Below, one piece after another: positions 25,422 to 34,429 of a stretch of 64,000 nucleotides of DNA; the stretch's first letter is position 1; the number at the start of each line of letters is the position of its first letter. A model generated the notes under the pieces. The model was not told the DNA's origin, did not search any database, and was given only the letters and a program-made list of their open reading frames with translations. Position numbers and translations under genes: made by a program. The stretch spans positions 94,041-158,040 of the forward strand of contig JAGBEO010000008.1 in the NCBI GenBank assembly GCA_017936885.1. Reading direction: 5' to 3'. The DNA comes from Lachnospiraceae bacterium. GTDB lineage: Bacteria > Bacillota > Clostridia > Lachnospirales > Lachnospiraceae.

Positions 25422-27722
25422 ATGATTCAATTATTAGAAGGCGGTGCATACCTTGTTCACGGCACTGAGATTGTTCCGGATAGTGCAAGTGCTGCCGCGG
25501 AAGTGAAGGGCAAAACAGGCAAAGAGATTTCTCAGTCAGAGGCAGCTAAAAATACTATGGCATACGGTATTTTGCAGGAGCATAATACCTCCGGCAATAT
25601 GGAGAAATTGAAAATCAAATTCGACAAACTGACTTCCCATGATATTACTTTTGTGGGAATTATTCAGACTGCCAGAGCATCGGGACTGACTAAGTTTCCG
25701 ATTCCTTATGTGCTGACCAACTGTCATAATTCTCTGTGTGCGGTAGGCGGCACTATTAACGAGGATGACCACATGTTTGGTTTAACCTGTGCGAAAAAGT
25801 ACGGCGGCGTTTACGTACCGCCTCATCAGGCAGTTATCCATCAGTTTGCAAGAGAGATGCTTGCAGGCGGCGGCAAGATGATTTTAGGCTCCGATTCCCA
25901 TACAAGATACGGTGCTCTCGGTACGATGGCAATGGGCGAGGGCGGCCCGGAGTTAGTGAAGCAGTTATTATCCCAGACTTATGATATCAATATGCCGGGC
26001 GTAGTGGGCGTATACCTGACAGGTGAGCCTGTAAAGGGTGTAGGGCCTCAGGACGTGGCACTGGCTATTATCGGGGCAGTCTTTGGCAACGGCTATGTCA
26101 AAAATAAAGTCATGGAGTTTGTCGGGCCGGGCGTGTCAAGCTTAAGCGCTGATTTCCGTATCGGTATCGATGTCATGACTACCGAGACAACCTGTCTGTC
26201 TTCTATCTGGAGAACAGATGAAAAGATCAAAGAGTTCTATGATATCCACGGCAGAGTGGAAGAATATAAAGAATTAAATCCGGGCGAGGTAGCCTATTAC
26301 GATGGTATGATTACCGTGGATCTTTCTAAGATCAGACCGATGATTGCCATGCCGTTCCATCCCAGCAATACATATACGATTGATGAAGTAAATGCCAATC
26401 TTGCAGATGTACTTCATGATGTGGAAGAGCGGGCAAAGGTCAGCTTGGACGGTGCAGTGCCATATTCCTTACAGGATAAGATCGTAAACGGCAAGTTCAT
26501 GGTAGATCAGGGTATTATCGCAGGCTGTGCAGGCGGCGGTTTTGAAAATATCTGCGCTGCTGCGGATATCCTCAAAGGCTCCTACATCGGTGCGGATGGC
26601 TTTACCCTGAGTGTATATCCTGCTTCCATGCCGGTATATATGGAACTGATTAAAAACGGTTGTGCGGCAACGATCATGGAGACAGGTGCCGTTATGAAAA
26701 CAGCTTTCTGCGGCCCTTGCTTCGGTGCGGGCGATACGCCGGCTAACAATGCCTTCAGTATCCGTCACTCTACCAGAAACTTCCCGAACAGAGAAGGTTC
26801 TAAGCTGCAGAATGGTCAGATCTCTTCCGTAGCGTTGATGGATGCCCGTTCTATCGCAGCCACAGCAGCTAACAAAGGCATGCTTACACCGGCTACTGAC
26901 TTTGACGGAACGATCGGTCAATATAAATATCATTTCGATGCCAACATCTATGCGAACCGTGTCTTTGATTCCAAGGGTGTGGCAGATGAGAGCGTAGAGA
27001 TTCAGTTTGGCCCGAACATTAAGGACTGGCCTGCCATGGGCGCGCTGCCGGAGAATCTTGTACTGCGTGTGGTATCTGAGATTCATGATCCGGTTACCAC
27101 CACAGACGAGCTGATTCCTTCCGGAGAGACTTCTTCTTACCGTTCCAATCCGTTGGGACTGGCAGAGTTTGCTTTATCTAGGAAAGATCCTGAATATGTA
27201 GGCCGTGCGAAGGACATCCAGAAAGCGGAGAAGGCAAGAATGGCAGGAGAACATCCGTGTCAGGCACATCCGGATGTAAAACCTGTTATGGATGTGGTAA
27301 AGAAGACATTTGCGGATGCTTCTCACGAAAATACCGGTTTTGGTTCTACGATTTTTGCTGTGAAGCCGGGTGACGGTTCGGCAAGAGAGCAGGCGGCAAG
27401 CTGCCAGAAGGTGTTAGGCGGCTGGGCTAATATCGCCAATGAATATGCCACCAAGAGATATCGCTCTAACCTGATCAACTGGGGTATGCTGCCCTTCCTG
27501 ATTCAAGAGGGAGATCTGCCTTTTAAGAACTTAGATTACCTGTTCTTCCCGGATATTAAGAAAGCGGTGGAAGAGAAGGCGGATGTGATCAAGGCTTATA
27601 AGGTGGATGTAGAGTCAGATCAGTTAGTCGGGTTTGAGTTAAAACTTGGCGAGCTTACCGACGAAGAGAGACAGATTATCTTAAAGGGATGTCTGATCAA
27701 CTATAACAGAGTGGACGGTTAA
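25422..27722 (+). CDS. Aconitase-superfamily hydratase (YbhJ type)
   Basis: Cytoplasmic iron-sulfur dehydratase of the aconitase superfamily, 766 residues, resembling the E. coli YbhJ group rather than citrate-cycle aconitase. Candidate 4Fe-4S ligands are Cys369 (AGCAGGG), Cys430 and Cys433 ([10 protein letters not shown]), with spacing close to that of classical aconitase. [22 protein letters not shown] supplies the active-site histidine region. The C-terminal swivel domain is fused in the same chain. No citrate synthase or isocitrate dehydrogenase is nearby, so the physiological substrate is open. The gene is monocistronic, with AGGAGGAG before the ATG. Confidence 0.85.
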   Translation: MIQLLEGGAYLVHGTEIVPDSASAAAEVKGKTGKEISQSEAAKNTMAYGILQEHNTSGNMEKLKIKFDKLTSHDITFVGIIQTARASGLTKFPIPYVLTNCHNSLCAVGGTINEDDHMFGLTCAKKYGGVYVPPHQAVIHQFAREMLAGGGKMILGSDSHTRYGALGTMAMGEGGPELVKQLLSQTYDINMPGVVGVYLTGEPVKGVGPQDVALAIIGAVFGNGYVKNKVMEFVGPGVSSLSADFRIGIDVMTTETTCLSSIWRTDEKIKEFYDIHGRVEEYKELNPGEVAYYDGMITVDLSKIRPMIAMPFHPSNTYTIDEVNANLADVLHDVEERAKVSLDGAVPYSLQDKIVNGKFMVDQGIIAGCAGGGFENICAAADILKGSYIGADGFTLSVYPASMPVYMELIKNGCAATIMETGAVMKTAFCGPCFGAGDTPANNAFSIRHSTRNFPNREGSKLQNGQISSVALMDARSIAATAANKGMLTPATDFDGTIGQYKYHFDANIYANRVFDSKGVADESVEIQFGPNIKDWPAMGALPENLVLRVVSEIHDPVTTTDELIPSGETSSYRSNPLGLAEFALSRKDPEYVGRAKDIQKAEKARMAGEHPCQAHPDVKPVMDVVKKTFADASHENTGFGSTIFAVKPGDGSAREQAASCQKVLGGWANIANEYATKRYRSNLINWGMLPFLIQEGDLPFKNLDYLFFPDIKKAVEEKADVIKAYKVDVESDQLVGFELKLGELTDEERQIILKGCLINYNRVDG

Positions 27723-28011
27723 GCCCGATGTTTTGTCTGGCATGGAACAGGTGAGAACCGGGTGAAAAGATATAATTGCGGGTAAAAGTAAAGATTTTAC
27801 AAAATATTCCGATATATTAGGTACAGGGAAAGAAGCTCTTGGCCGGGGCTGATTTTCCTGAATCTGAATAATGTTGAGACCACGGACGGTATTTTTGAGG
27901 GAAAAGGATTTTCTTTAAAGGTATCGTCCTTTCTGTTGCCATGCATCAGGGAAGGTGCAGTCGGGTGACACAGACAGGCATGGAAACGGGCTTAAACAAA
28001 AGGAGGGACAA

Positions 28012-29088
28012 GTGAGAATTGATTCCGGTACTATCGGAATGGAGTCTGCCAGAACATATTCTACGGTAGTCGCTAGAGGAACAAGATCCATCACAGCCAC
28101 TTATGTAGGTGACGGGCTTGCAGGCGGCATGTTCGGCGGATTGCTGAATATGGGTGACAATGCTGCGGATGCCGAAGAAGGTCAGGAGAATGCTGTGAAT
28201 CTGGAAGATATCACGACTCATTTTAAGAATCTTTCCGGTATGGCACGTGTGATACCGGATCGGGATGAAAAAAATGTAACCAAGACCATCAAGCAGCAAT
28301 GTGTGGAGTTTTTGATGGAGCTGTTGTTCCGTTTCAGAGGCGAAAGGCGCGGTGACGCATATGGCAGCCAGAACTATCTGACAGCAAAGCTTCCTGTGAA
28401 TGATATGCTGCCTGCCTATCGTGTGTCTCAGCTTACCAGCCAGACATATTTCAGGGAAGAGGAATGTACTACTTTTTCTACGGCAGGTACGGTGAAAACA
28501 GCAGACGGAAGGGAATTGTCTTTCAATCTGGAGTTTGGCATGAGCCGCAGATTTGAGACGTATTATGAGGAGACTTATGTTACGGCTGTGAGAGACTACT
28601 GCGATCCGCTGGTCATTAACCTGGATACGAATATCGCACAGGTATCGGATCAGAAATTTTTCTTTGATTTGGACTGTGACGGTACTGAGGATGAAATTTC
28701 ATCCCTGCATTCGGGGAGTGGTTTTCTGGCGCTTGATCTCAATGAGGATGGTGTTATCAATGATGGCAGCGAGCTGTTCGGGACTAAGTCGGGCAACGGA
28801 TTTGCTGATCTGGCTAAATATGATTCTGACAGCAACGGATGGATTGATGAGGCTGATCCTATCTGGGAGAAGCTGTTGATTTGGACAAAAGATGAGGATG
28901 GCAGAGATAAGCTGTATCATCTATCGGATTTAGGCGTGGGAGCGATTGGACTTACCAATGTGTCTACCCAGTTTGCGTTAAATTCACATAAGGATAATGG
29001 CAATAATGCTATGATTCGCAATACCGGTATTTTCTTATATGAGAATGGCACTGTGTCTACCATTCAGCATCTGGATTTGGCCAGATAA
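28012..29088 (+). CDS. EF-hand/RTX-associated calcium-binding-like protein, function unknown
   Basis: Not assignable to a named function. The start is GTG after AAGGAGGG; the longer frame lacks a ribosome site. No signal peptide was seen, so the protein is probably cytoplasmic. Residues 1-215 are unlike any family I recognise. Residues about 220-335 hold three Dx[DN]xDG-type loops (DLDCDGTEDE, DLNEDGVIND followed by GSELFG, DSDSNGWIDE followed by ADPIW), then LLIWTKDEDG and LGVGAIGL. This succession matches the region accompanying RTX-type secreted proteins such as FrpC, but no GGxGxD repeats exist. It lies immediately before spoIID, 58 bp apart. Confidence 0.65.
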   Translation: MRIDSGTIGMESARTYSTVVARGTRSITATYVGDGLAGGMFGGLLNMGDNAADAEEGQENAVNLEDITTHFKNLSGMARVIPDRDEKNVTKTIKQQCVEFLMELLFRFRGERRGDAYGSQNYLTAKLPVNDMLPAYRVSQLTSQTYFREEECTTFSTAGTVKTADGRELSFNLEFGMSRRFETYYEETYVTAVRDYCDPLVINLDTNIAQVSDQKFFFDLDCDGTEDEISSLHSGSGFLALDLNEDGVINDGSELFGTKSGNGFADLAKYDSDSNGWIDEADPIWEKLLIWTKDEDGRDKLYHLSDLGVGAIGLTNVSTQFALNSHKDNGNNAMIRNTGIFLYENGTVSTIQHLDLAR

Positions 29089-29097
29089 TACAAGCCG

Positions 29098-29141
29098 GTA
29101 TAAAATACGAAATACCTACATAGTAATACTACATGTGGGGT
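29098..29141 (+). promoter_or_regulatory. Possible sigma-E promoter and RBS hairpin of spoIID (weak)
   Basis: GTATAAA (29098-29104), 14 bp, CATAGTAA (29119-29126) is a partial match to sigma-E boxes. ACCTACAT (29114-29121) can pair with ATGTGGGGT (29133-29141) with one bulge, which would cover the GTGGGG ribosome site, and the -10 lies partly in the loop. Confidence 0.35.
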
Positions 29142-29146
29142 GTTTC

Positions 29147-30130
29147 ATGAAAGTTAGTAAAATCGTCGAAAAAAGAACAAACAAAAGAGATGCTTTGGGC
29201 TTTCTTTTGTTTGTTTTTTTGTTGCCTTATGTGTGTGCCTGCCTGTGGGGGCATGTGGGAGAAGAGACCAGAGAGGTAGTTGCTGACAGGGAACAGCGCA
29301 AAGAGATACAGGCAGCAGTGCCATATTGGGTAGAGGTATCCATGGAATGGGGAACCTGGGAACTGCCTGCGGAAGAATATCTGATCTACAGACTTGCAGA
29401 AACGATGCAGGGAGATTATGAAAAAGAAGCCTTGAAAGCGCAGGCAGTGCTTTTGAGAACCGAAGTGGTGCAGTCTTATAAAATGCAGAAAAATGGACGG
29501 ATACAGGTAGAGGATGCCGGATTTACTACGTTCTATCATGAAAACAGTCAAGAAGGGCTGGAGCAATATCAACAGGCGGTAGAAGAGACAAAAGGATTGT
29601 ATCTGTGCTATCAGGGACAGCCTGTTCAGGCATCCTATTTTAAGGTGAGCAATGGACAGACAAGAGATGCGGGGGAGGTATGGCATACTGACAAGTGTCC
29701 CTATCTTACCGGCATAGCCTGTGAGCAGGACAGAGCATCCGGAGAATGGAGCAGTACCGTGGTTATAGACAGGGATCATTACATACGGTGTCTTAGAACA
29801 ATTGTAGGAGAAGCCTATTCGGAGGATACGCTGTGGAATGACGGGGAGTTTACTTATGATAAGGCAGGATATGTGACGGAAGTAATATATACAGAGGAGG
29901 AAAAAGAGACAGAGATTGACGGAGAAACATTTCGGCATCTTTTCGGATTACATTCTGCGTCCTTTGAGACGGACAGGGATGAACTGCAGATAGTTTTTCA
30001 TGTCACGGGAGTGGGCCACGGCTTCGGCATGAGTCAGTACGGTGCTAACTGCAGGGCATTAAACGGGGAAACATATGATGCGATTCTAAAAGATTTCTTT
30101 CCGGAAACAGAATTAGCAAAATTTGAATAA
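29147..30130 (+). CDS. spoIID: Stage II sporulation protein D
   Basis: Mother-cell membrane-anchored peptidoglycan lytic transglycosylase that drives engulfment together with SpoIIM and SpoIIP. Start at MKVSKIVEK; an upstream ATG frame overlaps the previous gene. One N-terminal helix (ALGFLLFVFLLPYVCACLW) is followed by the SpoIID domain: EALKAQAVLLRTEVV, the substrate-side YFKVSNGQTRDAGEVW, and the C-terminal GVGHGFGMSQYGA signature. 327 residues is normal. The spoIIQ-like gene follows 63 bp downstream but appears to have its own forespore-type promoter, so the two are likely expressed in different cells. Confidence 0.94.
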   Translation: MKVSKIVEKRTNKRDALGFLLFVFLLPYVCACLWGHVGEETREVVADREQRKEIQAAVPYWVEVSMEWGTWELPAEEYLIYRLAETMQGDYEKEALKAQAVLLRTEVVQSYKMQKNGRIQVEDAGFTTFYHENSQEGLEQYQQAVEETKGLYLCYQGQPVQASYFKVSNGQTRDAGEVWHTDKCPYLTGIACEQDRASGEWSSTVVIDRDHYIRCLRTIVGEAYSEDTLWNDGEFTYDKAGYVTEVIYTEEEKETEIDGETFRHLFGLHSASFETDRDELQIVFHVTGVGHGFGMSQYGANCRALNGETYDAILKDFFPETELAKFE

Positions 30131-30153
30131 CTTGTCAGAAATGGGTAAGACTA
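30125..30153 (+). promoter_or_regulatory. Sigma-F-like promoter of the spoIIQ-type gene
   Basis: The -10 GGTAAGACTA (30144-30153) fits the sigma-F pattern GGNRANAMTR at every position. GAATA at 30125-30129, overlapping the spoIID stop, is a four-of-five match to GYWTA at a spacing of 14. Confidence 0.6.
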
Positions 30154-30193
30154 ACACCATGAAACATATATGGAAAACAGGAGGCAAAGTTTC

Positions 30194-31171
30194 ATGGCAA
30201 GAAGAAATAGAAACAGTATCAGGAAAGAGAGAATAATTATGTTGGCATCCTCAGTGTTTGTACTGACGGCACTGACGGTAACCGGTGTTTACGTAAACAG
30301 GAATAACAAAGCGGAGCAGGAGGACTACGTGGTAGACTTCGAAGCACTCGAAGGACAAGGAAGCCAGACTGCGGAAAATATGATGTCCGGAGAAGAACTG
30401 GATACACTGTTTGCGGAAGTCGGAACAGATGATCTGGACTATGATCCCAGTTTTCAGGAAGCCAATTCCCTGAAGGTGGAAAATACGGATGAGGATGAAG
30501 AAAAATCAAAAGGGAAATCATCCTCAGATGATAAAAGTGATGAGACAGATCAGGATGTGAGCAAAAAGTCCAATGAGAAAGAGAACACAAACGATGACAA
30601 AAATCAGGACAAGCAGAGCGGTGCTTCTGATAAGGAGAAGAAAAAAGAAGAGGAAGAAGAAGCCGGCATGTTTGATGAGACAGTAGATACTGCTCTAAAC
30701 GGCGAAGCGTTAGAGGAGGCGGAAGCAATCTCGACCACGGTACAGCCGGCGCTTGATTTCAATGAAGAGGATGGACTGGTATGGCCGATAGTGGGAGATG
30801 TGCTGATTAATTACAGTATGGATCAGACTATTTATTTCCCTACCTTGCAGCAGTATAAGTATAATCCGGCAATTGTGATTTCGGCAGCACAGGGTGAGAA
30901 TATTGCAGCGGCGGCGGACGGCCGCGTGACTTCCGTAAGTTATGATCCGGTGATCGGCAATACGGTCGTTATGGATTTGGGCAACGGTTATGAGCTGACT
31001 TACGGGCAGCTTGATAATATCGTAGTCTCCGAGGGCAGCTATGTGAGTGTGGGAGACGGCATCGGAACGGTAGCATCTCCGACGAAATATTACAGTCTGG
31101 AAGGAAATAATGTGTACTTTAAGCTGACCAAGGACGGAGAGCCGGTCAATCCTATGACCAAATTACAGTAG
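30194..31171 (+). CDS. spoIIQ: SpoIIQ-type forespore protein with degenerate LytM/M23 domain
   Basis: Forespore membrane protein expected to pair with SpoIIIAH and form the intercellular channel during engulfment. The start follows AGGAGG by 9 nt. One N-terminal helix (IIMLASSVFVLTALTVTGVYV) is followed by a long acidic and lysine-rich linker (residues about 50-185) and a LytM/M23 fold (about 195-325). Active M23 enzymes have HxxxD, then a HL pair and HxH; here the matching places read QYKYNPAIV, YGQL and NVYFKL, so all zinc ligands are gone. B. subtilis SpoIIQ is also inactive, whereas C. difficile SpoIIQ keeps its zinc site. The position behind spoIID supports the call. Confidence 0.82.
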   Translation: MARRNRNSIRKERIIMLASSVFVLTALTVTGVYVNRNNKAEQEDYVVDFEALEGQGSQTAENMMSGEELDTLFAEVGTDDLDYDPSFQEANSLKVENTDEDEEKSKGKSSSDDKSDETDQDVSKKSNEKENTNDDKNQDKQSGASDKEKKKEEEEEAGMFDETVDTALNGEALEEAEAISTTVQPALDFNEEDGLVWPIVGDVLINYSMDQTIYFPTLQQYKYNPAIVISAAQGENIAAAADGRVTSVSYDPVIGNTVVMDLGNGYELTYGQLDNIVVSEGSYVSVGDGIGTVASPTKYYSLEGNNVYFKLTKDGEPVNPMTKLQ

Positions 31172-31419
31172 GATGAGGTAACGTCCCTCGTGTGAATAAT
31201 GAAATATTGTGTGGTGTGAGCAGGAAAATAATATAGCAAAGCATATGAAAGGTATTGTGTGTATTCCTAAACGGACTCTTGGATCATACAGTACCTTTCT
31301 GTATAGACAGGATTTGCAAATGCCTATACATTTATTTCTGGCAGTTTGGAGAAGGGGCAATCGTATATGAGAATCATAGGAGTATATGGATATCACGATA
31401 CTCAGAAAAGGGAAAGCAC

Positions 31420-32601
31420 ATGTTAGTAATTATGAATGGAAAAATCAAGACCATGGAAAATCAGGATTATGCAGAGGGCTATATTCAGATTGAGCAGGGA
31501 AAAATCGTGGCAATCGGAGATATGCATGATTTGGACAGGAGTGTGCTGCATAAGCTGGATGATGTGCAGGTAATTGATGCCAGAGGCAATTTGGTTATGC
31601 CTGGGCTTATTGAAGCGCATTGTCATATGGGCATCACGGAGGAAAAGAAGGGCATGGAGGGAGATGACTGCAATGAAAATGTAGATCCCATCACGCCTTA
31701 TCTGCGTGCCATAGATGCCATTAATCCCATGGATGCGGCATTTCATGATGCGCAGCAGGCAGGAATCACGTCAGCAATGATCGGACCGGGAAGCGCTAAT
31801 GTAGTAGGAGGGCAGTTTGCTTTCTTAAAAACCTACGGTAGATGTATCGATCAGATGATTGTGAAAGCGCCTGCCGCCATGAAGGTTGCTTTCGGGGAGA
31901 ATCCTAAAGTGAACTATTCCGGGCAGGAGACTTCGCCGTCAACCCGTATGGCGATTGCAGCGATGCTGCGAGAGGAATTGACGAAGGCAAAGGCATATCA
32001 GAAGAAAAAAGAGACAAATTCAGAGGAAGAACCGGATTTTCGATATGAATGCTGGCTGCCGGTTCTGACAGGCGAGATTCCTCTAAAAGCCCATGCACAC
32101 AGGGCAGACGATATTCTGACAGCATTGCGGATCGCTGAGGAATTCGGGCTTCGCATGACGATTGATCACTGTAGCGAAGGGCACCTGATTATAGAAGAAT
32201 TGCAGGAAGCGGGTTTCCCGGCGATCGTAGGTCCTGACATGGCAAGCAGAAATAAGATAGAAGTGCAGAATATGGCTTTTAAGACGGTGGGACTACTGAG
32301 TAAAAACGGTATTCTGACTGCTGTTACTACGGATCATCCTGTGTCGAAGATACAATTTCTGCCCATCTGCGCGGGACTTGCGGTAAAGGCGGGGATGCCG
32401 ATGGAAGACGGGCTGAGAGCCATCACCATTAACGCCGCCAGAATCTGCGGTGTGGATGACAGGGTGGGCAGTCTGGCGGTTGGTAAAGATGGGGATATTG
32501 CAATTTTTGACGGAAATCCCATGGAAGTATTTACCAGAAACCTGTGTACTCTTATTGAAGGAAAAGTTGTTTATTATGATGAAGAAAGCGCAATGATGTG
32601 A
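31420..32601 (+). CDS. Amidohydrolase, imidazolonepropionase-like
   Basis: Metal-dependent hydrolase of the amidohydrolase superfamily, 393 residues, cytoplasmic. NLVMPGLIEAHCHMG has the HxH metal pair, then come AHAHRADD, IDHCSEGH and the aspartate in AVTTDHPV, followed by NAARICGVDDRVGSLAVGKDGDIAIF, the usual end of the barrel and return to the small beta domain. Start at 31420, with an ATG four codons later as an alternative; a frame open from 31255 gives an unlikely cysteine-rich N-terminus. The substrate is unknown; members hydrolyse imidazolonepropionate, dipeptides or cyclic amides. It stands alone after the sporulation pair. Confidence 0.8.
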   Translation: MLVIMNGKIKTMENQDYAEGYIQIEQGKIVAIGDMHDLDRSVLHKLDDVQVIDARGNLVMPGLIEAHCHMGITEEKKGMEGDDCNENVDPITPYLRAIDAINPMDAAFHDAQQAGITSAMIGPGSANVVGGQFAFLKTYGRCIDQMIVKAPAAMKVAFGENPKVNYSGQETSPSTRMAIAAMLREELTKAKAYQKKKETNSEEEPDFRYECWLPVLTGEIPLKAHAHRADDILTALRIAEEFGLRMTIDHCSEGHLIIEELQEAGFPAIVGPDMASRNKIEVQNMAFKTVGLLSKNGILTAVTTDHPVSKIQFLPICAGLAVKAGMPMEDGLRAITINAARICGVDDRVGSLAVGKDGDIAIFDGNPMEVFTRNLCTLIEGKVVYYDEESAMM

Positions 32602-32614
32602 TATAATAGGCTAA

Positions 32615-32645
32615 GCCGCAAGAATCCTGTTGGGATTCTTGCGGC
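32615..32645 (+). other. Perfect 13-bp hairpin after the amidohydrolase gene
   Basis: GCCGCAAGAATCC (32615-32627), a 5-nt loop and GGATTCTTGCGGC (32633-32645) pair without a mismatch. There is no U-run on either side, so it may be a stability element or a Rho-independent terminator of unusual type. Confidence 0.5.
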
Positions 32646-32805
32646 GTGCGTGGAATTTTCCAGCATGGGATACTTCCCGGTATGGGAGTCTATGCGAATA
32701 TTTGCGAAATACATTGCAGCAGGCATATAAGATTCCCGATGAAGAAAATATGAACTGAGAGAAAAGGCCGGATCGGAGATTTATCTATTACCGAGAGAAC
32801 GTAAC

Positions 32806-34389
32806 ATGTTAAACAGAAGACATATCAGAAAAATAATATGTATCATATTATGCCTTGGTCTGTTGACCGGGTGCAGGGGTCTGTCAGACATTTCTTTTGA
32901 TGTGCTGCAGGGAAGCAGTGACGATGAGAGTTTCACCAGCCTTGGTTTATCTCCTGAATTTGATTATGAGGTACCGGTGAGCCTGCCTAATATTCTGGTG
33001 GACCAGGTAGGATATGCCCGGGACAGCAATAAAATTGCCATTATTCGGGGAGAACTGCCGCCGGACACCTTTACGATCATGGAAGCAGATACCGGTGAGA
33101 AGGTTTATACAGGAAAGATCGATCAGAAAGGATATGATGAAGAAACCGGAATGTATGTCAGTTATGGGGATTTTACGGATTTTGACACTCCTGGGAAATA
33201 TTACATACAGGCGGCTGTGATCGGACAGTCGTATCCTTTTGAGATTGCGGACAAGCCTTATGATGACCTTTTTCAGACAGCGTTAAAGCAATATTATTAT
33301 AACCGCTGTGGGCTTACGCTATCCACCAAGCTGGCGGGAGAGGCGGCTCATAATGCGTGTCATGCCAGAGAAGCCCAGATGAAAGAAGAAGCTTCCATTA
33401 AGCTGGATGTGACAGGCGGCTGGCATATGGATGAGATGGGAACCAGAGATGTGGTGAGGGGCTGCCAGACGGTTAATTCCCTTCTGCTGGCATATGAACT
33501 GTATCCGGCAGTATTCGGAGATGAGGTCGGTATTCCGGAGAGCGGAAATGAGATACCGGACATTTTAGATGAGATTAAGTATGAGATCGACTGGCTGCTT
33601 AAGATGCAGGATACCAAGAGTGGGGCTGTCTATGCGTCTGTCAGCAGCGTGGATAATAAAGCTGCGGGTTATATTTTATATATTGACGGGATCACTATGG
33701 ACGCAACGATCCAGTTTGCGGCAACCATGGCGAAATTCAGTTATTTATATCAGAATTACGACAGAGAGTTTGCAACGCAGTGTCTGAAAGCATCAGACCG
33801 GGCATATCGTTATGCGCAGAAGTATCTGGGAGATGTCTCGCAGGAAGAGTATTTCTATGCGTCTACAGAACTGTATCGCGCTACAGGTGCCGGCGGATAT
33901 CACACTGTGATCAAGAACTATCTGACGCAGAATCCCGTCACAAAGATGGATAATGATTTTATATTCTGGGGATGTGTGACTTATCTGTCTACCAAGCAGA
34001 GGGTAGACGTTAACCTGTGCAGTGACGTGATCAAGGTGCTGATGCAGGAAGTAGAGCAGATCTCCTATGCTTCTAAAAGTTCCAAACTGTTAGTTAATGC
34101 TAATAAAGAGCAGAATAACAGTGCGGAGTTGCTGCGGAATCTTTCCAGGCTGGCAGTGGTTGACCATATCATTACCAATCATGAATATGCAACCGTGTTG
34201 GAGAACCATCTGCATTATCTGCTGGGACGGAATCTGCAGTCTATCAGTTATCTGGACGGAGCGGGGGCACGCAATTACAAGGATATCGATGAGACACAGG
34301 GGATTATGAATCAGGTTGATCTCAATGCGGAGCTTGTGCTGATGATGAGTGCAATTCTGGACGGAGAGACGATAGTGAGTGAAGAGTAG
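32806..34389 (+). CDS. GH9-fold lipoprotein lacking the catalytic acid and base
   Basis: Surface lipoprotein (signal with lipobox LLTGC) of the cellulase family 9 architecture: an N-terminal Ig-like CelD_N domain (residues about 60-150, beginning ILVDQVGYARDSNKIAII) and an alpha-barrel domain (about 155-520, PDILDEIKYEIDWLLKMQD). In active GH9 enzymes GGWYDAGD gives the catalytic aspartates; here G204-G205-W206 is followed by HMDEM, so both aspartates align with Met. The C-terminal NEVAINWNAPL, which holds the acid Glu, reads MNQVDLNAELV. Hydrolysis of cellulose is therefore unlikely and glycan binding is possible. The ribosome site is weak, and a terminator shared with plsC follows. Confidence 0.8.
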   Translation: MLNRRHIRKIICIILCLGLLTGCRGLSDISFDVLQGSSDDESFTSLGLSPEFDYEVPVSLPNILVDQVGYARDSNKIAIIRGELPPDTFTIMEADTGEKVYTGKIDQKGYDEETGMYVSYGDFTDFDTPGKYYIQAAVIGQSYPFEIADKPYDDLFQTALKQYYYNRCGLTLSTKLAGEAAHNACHAREAQMKEEASIKLDVTGGWHMDEMGTRDVVRGCQTVNSLLLAYELYPAVFGDEVGIPESGNEIPDILDEIKYEIDWLLKMQDTKSGAVYASVSSVDNKAAGYILYIDGITMDATIQFAATMAKFSYLYQNYDREFATQCLKASDRAYRYAQKYLGDVSQEEYFYASTELYRATGAGGYHTVIKNYLTQNPVTKMDNDFIFWGCVTYLSTKQRVDVNLCSDVIKVLMQEVEQISYASKSSKLLVNANKEQNNSAELLRNLSRLAVVDHIITNHEYATVLENHLHYLLGRNLQSISYLDGAGARNYKDIDETQGIMNQVDLNAELVLMMSAILDGETIVSEE

Positions 34390-34400
34390 GGAAATGATAA

Positions 34401-34429
34401 GAGCTGGCATTACACCAGCTCTTTGTTTT
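34401..34429 (+). terminator. Terminator of the GH9-like gene, overlapping the plsC 3' end
   Basis: GAGCTGG (34401-34407), loop CATTACA, CCAGCTC (34415-34421), then TTTGTTTTT. The loop holds the plsC stop codon on the other strand. Confidence 0.85.
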
